64,000 nucleotides of DNA from Ctena decussata (taxonomy: Eukaryota; Mollusca; Bivalvia; Lucinida; Lucinidae). Positions within the stretch are counted from its first letter, which is position 1. The number at the start of each line of letters is the position of its first letter. This document shows, piece by piece, positions 1 to 13,000 of this stretch. The position numbers were made by a program, and so were the translations under genes. The DNA lies in contig OZ022501.1 in assembly GCA_963989385.1 (NCBI GenBank), forward strand, positions 88,892,979-88,956,978. The letters run 5' to 3'. The notes beneath the pieces are model-generated. The model searched no databases, had not been told where the DNA came from, and saw only the letters and a program-made list of their open reading frames with translations.

Positions 1-1132
1 AGTCTTGAAATCTAAGACATCATTAAGTTAATTCATCAGGTCTTTGTACAGTCCGTTTTTAATAAAAAGTAATCCAGGACACTGATGTGTGTGCAATGTT
101 GTTATTCTGCAACCAGTAACGTCTTAAATTCTTGATATTATATGTACAACAAAATCATTTACTTTTCGGAGATCTGTGCGGGCCCTCATTTGGTCCAGAT
201 TTTGCCTTGCAATATGGAAATTTTTGTTGATGGTTTTCATTTAGTAATTCTCCTACATTGAGCACCGTCGGCATATATAACTTGTGTTAATCGAGCAATA
301 CCTAGGTATTCCTTGGGATTCTCAGAGATATGTATTATATACATATCTTAGAGTATCCCATGGAAACTCGATCGACACCCAGGTATTCCATGGGGTACAC
401 GAATATATGTACATATCTATGTGTAATTGTGCCGAACGTAGCGCAAGTGCATAGTTCCGTGTTGTCATTTGAGTTTCATATTTCTTTTGCGTGGGTCTGC
501 CGTTTTAATTTTTAATTATATGTTATTACCGTAATAATTTGTTTATCGATCGCTGTAGCTGGTCTTGAAGGCTTAAGAAGCTTTCCTTCTTCAGTACAAC
601 ATCTGTTTATAACAAAATGAGCATACTTTTAAATTACGGTACAAAATATGATGGCATTGTTTTGATTTTTGTAAATCACCTTCTGAATCATCCATCTAAA
701 CCCACATCAATATGCTTTCGTGTCTGCAACTGGCGAGCAAACTAGTGTAACTGGGATGATAACTTAACTTCTCAAGCTAAATGACATTACATATGACAAG
801 GCGGAATTAAGTTTAATTACAGGATTCGTGTTCAATAGTCTTTAGCACATTGGCACATTTGTTTTCATAAATTGAAGCCCCTCTTGAGACACCCTATGCA
901 TACTTAGACCAGAATGCACAAACGGCTACAAAAGAGAGAGGAGTTGGAACTTTAAGTGTACGCAACTCTACAGATACATATTTCTTTTAGCCTCCCTCCT
1001 AAATGGGAATTAACTCAAAAGTATTTGCTTCCCCAGGGGCAAATTCTTTCCTTATATAATTAGGAAGGGCTTCATCGCTCTGGTTAGCAGACAGGAAGAC
1101 TTTAGTCTAAATAATTGCGTCCCATTGTAAAA
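1..1132. other. No recognised gene
   Basis: AT-rich sequence inside or beyond the 3' part of the glycosidase-like gene. The expected next exon block was searched for on the minus strand and not found. A weak 'ACTCTTAAAGGAAA'-type MITE trace is possible at 1010-1080. Confidence 0.5.
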
Positions 1133-1379
1133 CTGGCCCCGAGGTTATAAAACTTTTTTCATGCTCAACTCAGCTCAGCATGAAATTTTACCTGCTAATA
1201 AATAGCAAATTACTGATAAGTACAGTTGTTTTCTTTCTCAGTTTAGCTGAGTATGAAATTTTCTCTGCTTATGAATATGAAAATGCCAACATTAGTTGGC
1301 ATTCTCATATTTATCAGCAGAGAAAATTTCATGCTCAGCTGAGTTGAGCATGAAAAAAGTTTTATAACCTCGGGGCCAG
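1133..1379. mobile_element. Foldback element with CTGGCCCCGAGGTTATAAAACTT ends
   Basis: The outer arms (ends 'ctggccccgaggttataaaa') and an inner palindrome around 'caacattagttggcattctc' make a ~247-bp foldback. The same terminal motif recurs at 46128-46288 with different inner arms. Confidence 0.8.
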
Positions 1380-1526
1380 GTATAAAACATGGTCGGTTAT
1401 TCATTTATCTTCCAAACAAAATGTTAAAACATTTTACTTTCTGTACTTAAACGGCCAATAGTCAAAGTTTGGTTCGCAACTTAAGTGTAAACTGCAAGAA
1501 CCTTTCATGATGAGTGTATACTCTAC

Positions 1527-1635
1527 CTCATCAACAGTTTTCTGTCAGTGCCGTTGATCATGTCCCCGGGCCCTACAGGTCCTGCTGTAAGTGACGCAAC
1601 GGCTGCTTCCAGTGCTGGGTATGGCTCAGTTTTCT
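1527..1635 (-). CDS. Glycosidase-like gene, most 3' exon found
   Basis: The 109-bp exon lies between ATTTCAG and GTAGAG. It encodes KTEPYPALEAAVASLTAGPV and GPGDMINGTDRKLLM. The next block expected from the family (approximately R-SCNADG) was not found down to position 1, so at least one more exon lies outside the window. Confidence 0.8.
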
Positions 1636-4600
1636 CTGAAATAGATTTGCTAACCAATAACAATTCTGCCATAGGAAAAATCTTTAAACTTCCTTCCTTT
1701 TATCTCCAGCTTCCATATAAAAAGTGTTTCCTCCATACCGTATGAAAATGAACGTATCGGTAATGATTTCTATTGCCTTGTTAGGGACAGGGGGCGCTAG
1801 ATTCCCACCATCACTTGGCCACAGGATATGAAAGAGGAGTCAATCTATTTCCTTCCAATGCCTATTACTGGCCCTTATTCAAAACAGGTAATGCGATTAC
1901 AGCTGGGCTGACAGAGCTTTTCAGTTGTTGGCCCGAGGGTGAAAATTCCGGCGTTTATCCATACCCAGTTTCTCGGACAATAGGGGCACAGAAACGTACC
2001 AGGCAATCCGCATATAAATGTGAAATATTCTGGCTAGTTGCAATAACTGCATTTTTAATATCCATTTACTTAACCTATTAAGTACAAGCGTTTAAGATAA
2101 ATGTTTACATAAAAATTATTCGTCCATCCGGTGTAAGATTAGCAGAAAAAAGGAAATACTATATGGATTTCCTGGCTGTGTAGTTGTCGTCCAGAACGTA
2201 TCTTTAGAGGGTTGTATTCTCATGGCTCTGGCAAATATAGAAGACACGCCCACCTTCCACTGGTCAGATCCTGTCAGGTAGTCCTCGCTCACCCGAGCCT
2301 TGAATGAATCAAAATCTCTGTTAATTATTACAAGAACAAAACCTTTCCTCATATCTGTCTCCATCAGAAGTATCTGTATTTTTATCAATCCCAGTGCAAT
2401 ATTGTATCTTCTAACGTAAAAGAATGAATTCTTTCTGTTTGTGCAGAGGGGTTTTTTCCAGTCACGATTAATCAAATTTTATCCGCGCAAAAGAAATTAA
2501 TCATATATCAGGGGTTCCAGAATCAGTAACGCATATCTGGGAAAAGGTACACAGTTCTGGATTGTCTTATGGTACAATATATGTAAGACAACAAGGGCTC
2601 GGATTAAGGGGAGTCCATTGTGACAATCTCGTTCCTGGAGTTCGCGTTATTGTGTTGTAACCCATATACCTGGCGTTCGCGTTATTGTGTGTAATCTATA
2701 TACCTGGCGTTCGCGTTATTGTGTGTAACCTATAAACCTGGCGTTCGCGTTATTGTGTGTAACCTACATACTATGTTGTAATCTATATGTAAAGTTACAG
2801 TGAATTCCAGACTATTTAGGGCGTGTATTGTCCACGTATAAAATACCGGACTGTCTAGCTGTCAGGCATAATGAAATGTGTTAACCTGTATCCAGGCATT
2901 TTTCAACGCGAAGCCTTCTGATGCGGATTCCCGCTAGTTGTATTTTGATCAATATAATTAGCTGCATAGTTGCCAACTTTGTTTTCGATTTCGGTTTGTG
3001 GTTTAAAATCGAGAAAACAGATAAAACAGATGGTTCATGTGTTTCTCTATAATGTGTAGGTTTAAATGTTTGTTGAATTGGTGTACAGATCCTCTGTGTT
3101 GGACCGAATATATCTGATATCGAAAATGTAGTGCTCCGTATCGTTGATTGCGTCTCTTTCTTCCCAGCAGGCACATGACATCAGTACAATGTCATTACCA
3201 CATCTCACATGCTTCTTTTCTTTACTTTTATTTTAATTAATTTATTTGTTAATTAATTTTTATTTAATTATTTCTAAGTATTTATCGTGTGGCCTTTCCT
3301 TGTTTTAGTGTTATTTACATTTTAGTAGATAGGTCTAGAATACATTCTCTGACTATTAAGCATTCTCTGGTGTCATCGATACACTGACAGACTTTTCAGG
3401 GCAATAATAATCTGACCTGTGTAACGACCGGGAGTTCTAGACTTTGGAGGGCGTGTCTTGGGTAAGACATACAATACTGGATTGTCTGGTTATTGTGAGC
3501 CGCTGCTGTTGCCATTTGTGTTAACCAATCACGACCAAGAATCAAGTTCTTCTGAAGTGCTTCAAAGAAGAGAGTCTGTACATACAGCCAATCCTACAAA
3601 ATTATTATAAAAGAATAATGGGAACCTTGTGGACGAATAAAACTAGGCCTTGATATCATCTTTACCTTCATCTCCAGACTGCATATTAATTTTTTTTAAC
3701 AGCAACAGCCGATCTTTTACGACGGGTCAATGTAAGAAACACAGCAAAAGTCGACATTTAAAAAACTGTGGTCTGTAAAGAGAAATAGCCCATTTACTAT
3801 TGTTTTCATTATGTTGTTGGTTTTATAATCCAAATAGGAGATATCAGCTTAAGAAAAGTGTTTCCTTTTCGTCACAATGCCTACAACAGGTACAATTTTA
3901 TTGTTTTATGTATAATAAAATATATAACAGTTGGAACGCAGCTCCAAGGAGTTGGGATATAATCAAACACATAGCAACGAATTTTTGTTCGAAATTGTCG
4001 CCATCAAAATGGCTATCGATGAACCCATTGCACTTTCACGCCACCATACAGATTAATCAAATCGCCTCACCACTTGAAATTTTAAGAGCACTTTTCTGAC
4101 TTCTATTATTGAATATTTCTGTTATAATAACTGCAAGACATCCTTTTCCGCCTGTGTAATTATTGACGAAACAGTGCCCTTTACGTCAGCGTCAAACATG
4201 TGAACAAAAAATCGCGATTTACAGCTTATTCGACTTTCTCCAAAACGCAGAACTATGCCATGAAAAACATTAAAATATACTCTACTATTATGTGAAATTT
4301 CAGGAAATTTGGTTTTGGAACATTTTAAAATTGCAAAATAACATATGCGCACTCAGTTTGTAAACAAACCAATTTTTTTTCAAAATGGCGTCGAAATCAG
4401 GCTACGTTCATTGCCAAAATAACAACCTCGCAAATTTACCTGTTCGTAGAAACCTTACCACCTAACACTGTTTCATTTTCGACCAACTTGAAGACAGAAT
4501 AAAACAGTCAAGCAAATATATTTTACACATAATTTATTGTGAGATAGAATAATGTCAACTCTCACCTCTATACTGTAGGCCTACATAGCAATTTGTAAAC

Positions 4601-6974
4601 ACAACACTTATTGACAAACTTATGACGTAATTTTGTATGGGATGCCGTTTTACTATTTAGGGACGTATCATTTATCAGGTGGGGGCCGGGTACATTTTCA
4701 TATGAATCACCAAAATTTTTTCGACCCACCCAGTGTCTCAACAGAATGATTTTTCCGACCCCCCCCCCGCCCTCGTCCCTCAGATAGGTGACAAAAAATG
4801 TATGACCCGCCCCCATCCTCCAATCCCAGCTACCCTTCCCTCCACACACACACCATATTAGCTATTTTATGTCTGACTGACCTCATTCAAAATCTGTATG
4901 AAACACAAAGAACATTTTCTTATTCTAATAGCTTAATAGGTTAAACATTGTCTGCATTTCTTTCACTTTTTTCTACAAATGACCATCCAGAAATCTGTTG
5001 TTGAATGCTTGATAATTATAACTTTTAATAATATTAATTATAACTGTTGTAGCCTATTAATTGAGCCTCTGTGTGGCGAGGGTCGGCATACTGTAAAATA
5101 TGGTATGGTATGATGGATTGGTATGTGGTATGGTATGAAAATGCCATACCATACCACATAACATACCAAACGGCCATACCAAAAGTATTATTGACCTGTA
5201 GTTGAATCTAGATCTGTAGTCTCTGATAGTCAATAGCAGCCTGACCTTGATAAAAGCATTATACCCATCATTATCAAATGCATGACAACAATGTTAACAA
5301 GATCACCTCTATATAAGCATTACACCCATCGTTATCAAATGCTTGACAATAATGTTAACAAGATCACCCAATGGTGATCTTGTTAACATTGTTGTCATGC
5401 ATTTGATAATGATGGGTATAAAGCCCAAATAATACTTTTGGTATGGTCGTTTGGTATGGTATGTGGTATGGTATAGGATTTTCATACCATACCACATACC
5501 AATCCATCATACCATACCATATTTTACAGTATGCCCGAGGGTCTGAGGAGCCACAGTAGTTTTGCTGATGAAAAGGCACCTGGACAGCTGATATCACAAA
5601 TGCAGGCATTAAAATTGATTACAAAATCATCTACTTGACATGAATATATAGACACTTTCATACTGTTCTTCTAGCAAATCAATGAACAGATCTGTTTTCA
5701 GATATGAAGCTGCCCCCCCCCCCCCCCCTCCCCCAAATGTCTTTAAGTTTTGAGTTGAAAGAAGAGTCTGAAATTTGAGGGGTAATGAAATTTTAGGGTA
5801 AAATGAAGGCTGATAGAGGAATTTTGATCCCCACCCCCACAATATGCCTAGTAAAATATATGCCCCCCTCCCCCGCCTGCTCCGAGGCTTATTGATTTCC
5901 TATCCCCCGCCCCCCCCCCCCAGTTCATCACCAAAAAAATATTCCGACCCCACACTAAATACATGTATACCCTCCCTCAGCCTCACCCTTATTATGTTTA
6001 TTCCTTACTTATCGAGGATATCCGGAAACACGCGAATAAAGAAATCACAACAATGGAAATATTTGCCAGATTTTGGACCTGCAGGTTTGTTAGAATTTAA
6101 AATCTTATGGTGGCACGGTGGGTACACCTCCATGTATTTCCGGCTGCCATTTATACAAAGGGGAACGGCTGCCATTTCTCCAAAGGGGAACTTCCACATA
6201 GTTGTCCTGAACCGCAAAATTCTTCAAAAAAACAACAACAAAAAAAACCCACTTTGCATCCAAAGGAGCAAATGCTTTTCTAAAAGAGTTGACTCCCTTT
6301 GGAAAGGTAGGTATAAATCAAAATTGCCGAGATGCTTCCACACGAAGTGTACCCAGTCTCCTTAAGCGCGCACATTTACATGTACGCTCTCAATTTCTTT
6401 TCGGTTCACTTATGAACATCCTTTCCAGCATAAATGATTAAATGATTGATTTGATGGTTATAGGTTATTTGATGGTTATAGGTTAAGAACTTGATAACAT
6501 ATTTGTATAAGGGTCTGTTTGCAAGTGTAATTGTATTTTGTGTTATTGTATACATGTGACTGGTGACAGTCCTTTGACTGAACTTTATACCAAACAAATT
6601 GATTTGATTTGATTTGTAGCAAGCCGCCAATCCCCCCCCCCTCGCCCACCCACTCACCCACGCACTCCGACACCCTTTTCCAATCCCCCCCCCCTCGCCC
6701 ACCCACTCACCCACGCACTCCAACACCCTTTTCAGGTTCATCGTCGAACTTAGTAGTTGCCAGACTATTTCAGAATGGATTCTTGCAAGCCAACCAGTCA
6801 ATCAGGGTTTTGCTGTTCGCTTATATAATGAAACAGTCGTCAGACTAAGCAGTTTTTTGCTGTTGTCACATGCGACAAGAGTCCTCTTTCAAATTAAAAA
6901 AAGAGTCCTCTTTGAAGATTCAAATGTTATAAATCTCAGTGTGTGTAACAACAATGTAGCCAAAAATCTTCTAT

Positions 6975-7040
<66 letters not shown>

Positions 7041-10000
7041 AACGACTGTTTGAGTGTTCAAGTTATGTTTGGATGTTTGGTACCAAAACATCACTACAGG
7101 AATCATTCCAGATTAAATTCATATTAATGTATAAGAACACATCTTCGTCTCATTTGTAGATATATCTGTGATGAAATAGGAATTCGTTTGTCTAAACATG
7201 ATGTAGTAAGTGCTGCTCGCCCCCCCCCCCCCCCCCACACACACACAACCTCCTTCCATCCCCGCCCGGCTTGTTTCTCTATCACTTAAGTATATACCAC
7301 TGGTAATTGTTGAGCAAGTTATAAAATCTGATTGTAAATTATTTCGAAAACTAGACAAACAAAATGGCAAGAAAGAAAAAAACTGACTTACTTCGGGTTC
7401 TACTGAAATTATCTGAATAATTCATATTCGACGTATTATCCGTTTACATGGCATGCCGGCTGCCTATAGTTCTAGGTAATATGAATACGTCATCATTTTC
7501 AACGATGACATCACAAGAAAGTGACCTAATAAATTATTTGACAGATAACAGATGACTGTTTGAAAGATAAATAAAGTTTGAAAAGGATATTATTGTAATA
7601 AATTGGAGTGGCAGGTCAAATTTGTACAATGCCAATCAGGCCAGCAATCATGAGGTACGTTCTACCAGTTTATAGTCTATTTAAGCTCACTAAACTCCGT
7701 ACTTTTTCTCCTCTTCCAGTTTTTTAGCATTTTAGCAATCTGAGATAATGTTTGACAAGCTGTCAACCTTAATTTTCTGTCTAAATTGTGACTGTCCCGC
7801 AAGTATTGCTGGTGCTCATATCACGTGCAAGACCGTTTCTTGAGCGTTAAAACCACCGATGCCATCTTTCATTTTGCAATTTAAAAATGTTCCAAAACGA
7901 TATTGATTGAAATTTCACATGCACAAAGAAGAAATAATAAAGTTTTCGATGGCTTGGGTGTGCGCATTGGAGAAAGTCCCAGCTCTCTGTAAATTATGTT
8001 TTATGTTGATGCAAGTTTTCGGTAGAACCAAGATAGTGTATTGTACTTTGACGATGTATATTTTAGCATTTCGAGCAATTTCGGCCCTCAATTTTGTTGA
8101 GAAAGCCTGCTTAATGCTAGTTAGCAAAGCAATTTTATGTGTTGAATCATTTAAATATAGCCAATGCCTCTAAATACATTTGAGAATAATGGGGAATTTC
8201 GTCAAGAACCATGTTCGCCATTTTTAGGGCCTATTTTTTATGTGGAAGGATCCACCGTTGTAAATACAATCACCGCTTTTCGAGGGTTTGCGTTCCAACT
8301 GTAAATATATATTATAAGGAGCCCCCCCCCCCCCCTGGTTACCTAAAAAACCTGGAAATAAGAGTTATTCTTCCGAAAACATCTACTCTTTTAAAACTCA
8401 ACTTCATACAGTTCGCCGGGACCCCTGTTCGGCGTTAATTCTGAGCTTTGATTTAAAATCTTAAAGAGTTCTTTCAAGAGCAGAGAACACATTTCAAAGA
8501 AGGAACATGGACCATACTTCGAAGTTTCGGCTACTTAAGCCTGATGTTGGGATTTCATATCAAGCCGCCACTTCGAGGCGACTCTAAGTAGGTACAACAA
8601 CATGTAGAATGGACACAAATCACGTGGAAATGTTATCAAAACCCTATCCTCTTCTTATATTTTTTCAACTGAGATTTTTATATAGAGGAAATGTTGCTAT
8701 GGTATTGATCTAGTGGCGTTTGGTTTGTCACTATTTTCAGTGTTTGTTATAGCATCAACAAGGTATTTTGGGAGTGAGGTGATATTTGAGCAGTATTCAT
8801 CGTGTACTAACCTGACGATTCTGTACTTATATGCATACTGCTAATAAATAAAATTAATAACAACTTGTCAATATAACTTGACCAAACGATTCTACCAGAG
8901 TATATACCTGTTCATAAAGGAACAATCCTCAACCTTTGGCCTGAGAGAGCAAATAATTCCAGAAATTCTGAAATAAAGTAATATGTCAGGGTTTAGGTTG
9001 AAATTATATTAAAGGATTATAAGCTGTGGTAACAATTTTAAGTGTAAATGGAAGAAAAAGGACAAATAAGGCGTCAATACTAGAAGGAATTTCTGATTAA
9101 TAGAAAACAATGTTTCTAATAACTTAAATAGAGGTTCAAGTCAAGTTCACTTCTCGGCACTATTATTTTGTGTAGTTTACAAAAGTTTCCTATGAATCTT
9201 GCTCAGCTTCGTATAGTTTGAAATACAGTCATTACATTATATGCATATATCTGTCCTTCAAGGGAATTTATTCATATACATGTGTAATAAATTTACCTGA
9301 TCATTCGGAAGGGATCCCAGCAATCCAATGATGAAAGTATAATTTCCGCCATTTTGTTTTGCATATGGAGTTTCCATAGACCTGTTAGAACAATAAACTG
9401 CACTGATCTACATACTTTATGTTCAGTTAATACGCTTACGAGATACCACAGTTACTCTTTAACTTTAATTTAACGTATTTCTAGATGTCGTATCATATGG
9501 TCTCTCACCGCGCTGAGGGTTCGAGTCTTGATGGACAATCCCAAAATGCACACTTCCTAAAACAATATGAGCCGCGACGTGAGAAAACCAACAATGTGGT
9601 TGTGCGCCCAGCGCAGACTCAGATCAGCCTGGGTATCCGCCCAGTCTGATCAGAGTCTTTGCTAAGCGCTTAAAGGGTAGCTTAGGGTCTAAGCTAGCTT
9701 CATGCGGACAGCGAAGACTCTGATCAGACTGGGCGGATGCCCAGGCTGATCTGAGTCTGCGCTGGGCGCACAACCACATTGTTGGTTTTGTCGTGTCGCG
9801 GCTCATATGAGGTAATACACACACGAGGTACCCATTGCAATTTGATAAATATGAGCAAGAAATAAGCCTATGTTCGAAATGCTTGAAAAGTAGGAAACGT
9901 TTATCTGGAGATTCTACAAAAAACGCATGCAAGCTCTCAGACCACCTTTAAACACCTGCATAGTTTCAAAATGATTGGTTCAAAATCCTATGAGAAGCTG

Positions 10001-13000
10001 CTCACACAAGGTATTCACTGTCTATACATTTTGTTAGCATTTGGGCCTATGTTCGAAACTCAAGTTAAAAATGACAAAAATTATCAGATTGTAATCTTAA
10101 AGTCACGTGAACATCGAAACACAATAAAGAAGAATTAAAATCTAAAAAAGTTCCTCCAAGAGCAGAGAGTACATACAGAAGTAGTAACATGGGCCAGACT
10201 ACGTAGTTTCGGCTAATAAAGCCTCGTCAGTGACCCTGACAATATCTGGTGACGAAACCAGAATAAAAAAAAAAAAGCATACCGTAATTTCTTAATTTTA
10301 ATTGGGCAGTCGATTCAAAGAAGCCCGCAAAAGTTCAAAATGCTTTATGAGAAACTGTAGAAGTTGTGCACATAAGGTATATACTGTCAATTGGTCTTCT
10401 GATGTGGCAAAATGCCACATCTACGCTCATACAGTGAAAAACAAATATATTATCCGACCATAAGCCCTGAGTCACATGCACATCTGCAGACCGACCATGA
10501 GAAAGAAGTGGGCAAAGTTTCAGAATAATTCATAAAAACCTGTAGGAGATGTGCACACAAGGTATGTACTCAAAAGTTCTTCTGTTGCTGAAAAATGACT
10601 ACGTTCGCAAAGTGAAACAAGAAAAATCTTAAAAAAAAGATTATCGGCGCAGATTAAACGGAAATGTGTTCTGTAATATGTCTCTAGATTAAGAGTTGAC
10701 AATAACTTTCATGAATATGACTGAAGTGAGGTATGTCGGTAGGCACCCACAACCGTAATTTTAACACTGTTTGGCGACAATGACCTTTCTCAAGATTGAG
10801 CTGTCCAATTTGGAATTCAAAAATGGACCTCGAGCAATCTTGAGATTGACCTGATTTTAAAACAGTTACCAACATGACGCACTGTTTGTTTGTGTGTATT
10901 AAACCAAAAGTAGAAATCGAAAGTAGATCTACAACGAAAAAAAAAAAGTTTGGAACATCTGCGTCTGTTTTCGATAAAACTTCTATTGTAAATTTACGTT
11001 TGAATTAATATCTGACAGAGTGCTAGTATTCACGCAGTGCAGTACGGGAAAAAAACGAAGATTAAATATTCAGTGACCTTTGATATTATTGACTAAATTT
11101 TGACATTCGCGTTATTTGACCAATGAAATCATGTAAAATGTGGAACAATACTGAAATTATACGCGGCTGCGCTGCGAAAAAGTGATAAAAATTATTTGAC
11201 AATAACACCTAAGGCACATGAACAGTTACATACTTACTTACTTACTTACTTACTTACCTACCATGAAAAGAAGCCTGGACAGTTTCAAAACGATTCATTA
11301 AAACTGTAGGAGGAGTTGCGCACACAAGGTATGCACTCAAAAGGTCTTTTGATGCTGAAAAATGACTAAGCTCGCAAAGCGAAAAAAGTGGTAAAAAGTT
11401 ATTTGACGATAACCCTGAAATCACATATATTACACATTCACATACCATGAAAAAGAAGCCTGCAAAGTTTCAGAATGATTCATAAAAAAACTGTAGGAGG
11501 AGTTGCGCACACAAGGTACTTCTTGTCAAGGGGGGACGGAACTACGGAACCACGGAAAGCCGAATACTATGTCCCCTCGCTTTCCTTCGAAAAGGCAGGG
11601 GGCAAAAGGTTACCTTTTGTACATTTTAAACACGCAATCGAATCAAAGACTGGTATATATCAAACAAAGGGTCCAAATCGATTGAAAAAAAATCCAACTA
11701 TGAATCTAATTTAATTGTTTATTCCGATTTCTTAGAATAGATACCCAGAGGCAAAAGAAAATAATGTGATATTGGAGTACCGGGGAAATTTCCTACTTTC
11801 TGACTTACTTGACTTTCAACACTGTACGTAAATGTTGGTTTTGCCCTTTTTGCACGTACATCCTATTAAACAATACGATTCTGCTGCATTTTTTATTTGC
11901 ATTTCGGTTGCTTTTCTAAACAAACCACATTGTATGCGTTTCATTTACATGACATTAATGCTTTAAGTGCAGACAGAAGTCATTACAGCGCTTCATTACT
12001 GGCTTAATGAATTACGTTAGAGTCACGACTGTTTTGGCGATGAAGAGTATACTTTCTTTTTGCCTCTGACTTCTTTTTTCTCTGTGTGTATAATTTCTGT
12101 CTGCCACAGACAGCCTTGTCATCGTGTAAATGAATCGCCAACGCTGTGGTTTGTTTAGAACAACACCTGATATTTCAAATACAGATTTACAGAAAACTCG
12201 TATTGTCATTTTGCTGCGCGTGGAAAACGTGCAAAACCGGAATGTATGTTCAGTGGCGCTAGTGAAGCGTTTCAATAAGTAATATGACTACAAGTGATTG
12301 ATTTACCTTAAATACAAATTACTCATGCAAAATTTCAGACCTGAGCCATACGAAATGAGTAAAATATATGCATTCAAAACGTCTATATTTTCTTTTGTCT
12401 CTTAGTATACGTGTATTAAGTTAACATACAATTTGCCAGCAGAAAGGCGAACTTCTCAACTAAACAAACTCATTACTTACCAATATCTGTTGTGTGCAGC
12501 AATTGGCCATTCGGTCTTGTCGCTGAGATTTCTAGAGAAAAAAAAGTACAATAAAGCGGCTGTAAGTTGGGACAGATAGGTCTGAGCAAACAATACAGAT
12601 CCAAATCAGACTGCCCCGGTCAGATGAGTGTCATTCCATCTGCATATCTGCATTTTTGGACGCAATACTGCTTTAACTTCTTTTTTTTTTCTCGTTTTGA
12701 CAATTACAGTAAATGTGTATTGTTTATTTGAATTTTTATGGCAGTATCAACATGTGACGTAAGCGTCATAATAATTCAGATGAAAAATCGCTAATAAAGC
12801 TCTACAAGTGCTTATTCTTACAACCCAGCGTATAAAGTGTGGCATTTTGTCACTGACCTTTTTTTTCTTTACCTCGTTGAACGCCGAACAAGATTTTTCC
12901 TCTCGAAATTGAGAAACTGACAATACATAATAAAGGGGAGCTTACATCGAGGTTCCTGCATTGATGGGTTTATTGGCTTTCGCATCGCATCGTCATCGCG

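Larger units (their letters stand above)
9955..11625 (-). mobile_element. Minus-strand relative of the TGTCCCCCGCC tandem-repeat element
   Basis: Units around 'ggaggagttgcgcacacaag' occur at about 9990, 10360, 10545, 11305 and 11495, all in the reverse sense of the 51-kb element. The array ends with the same hairpin (cttcgaaaaggcagggggca) near 11585-11605. It is disrupted by hammerhead repeat A at 10137-10320. Confidence 0.7.

Noticed and set aside
3800..4099. 99-codon plus-strand ORF
   Set aside because: No family match, on the strand opposite to the host gene within its intron, AT-rich chance frame.
5844..6365. 173-codon plus-strand ORF
   Set aside because: Low-complexity Pro-rich start from C runs, an overlapping opposite-strand ORF, and no domain or splice context.
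6628..6733. Possible CRISPR-like or coding repeat
   Set aside because: Only two tandem units without spacers, C-rich, in a eukaryotic intron. A simple tandem duplication.
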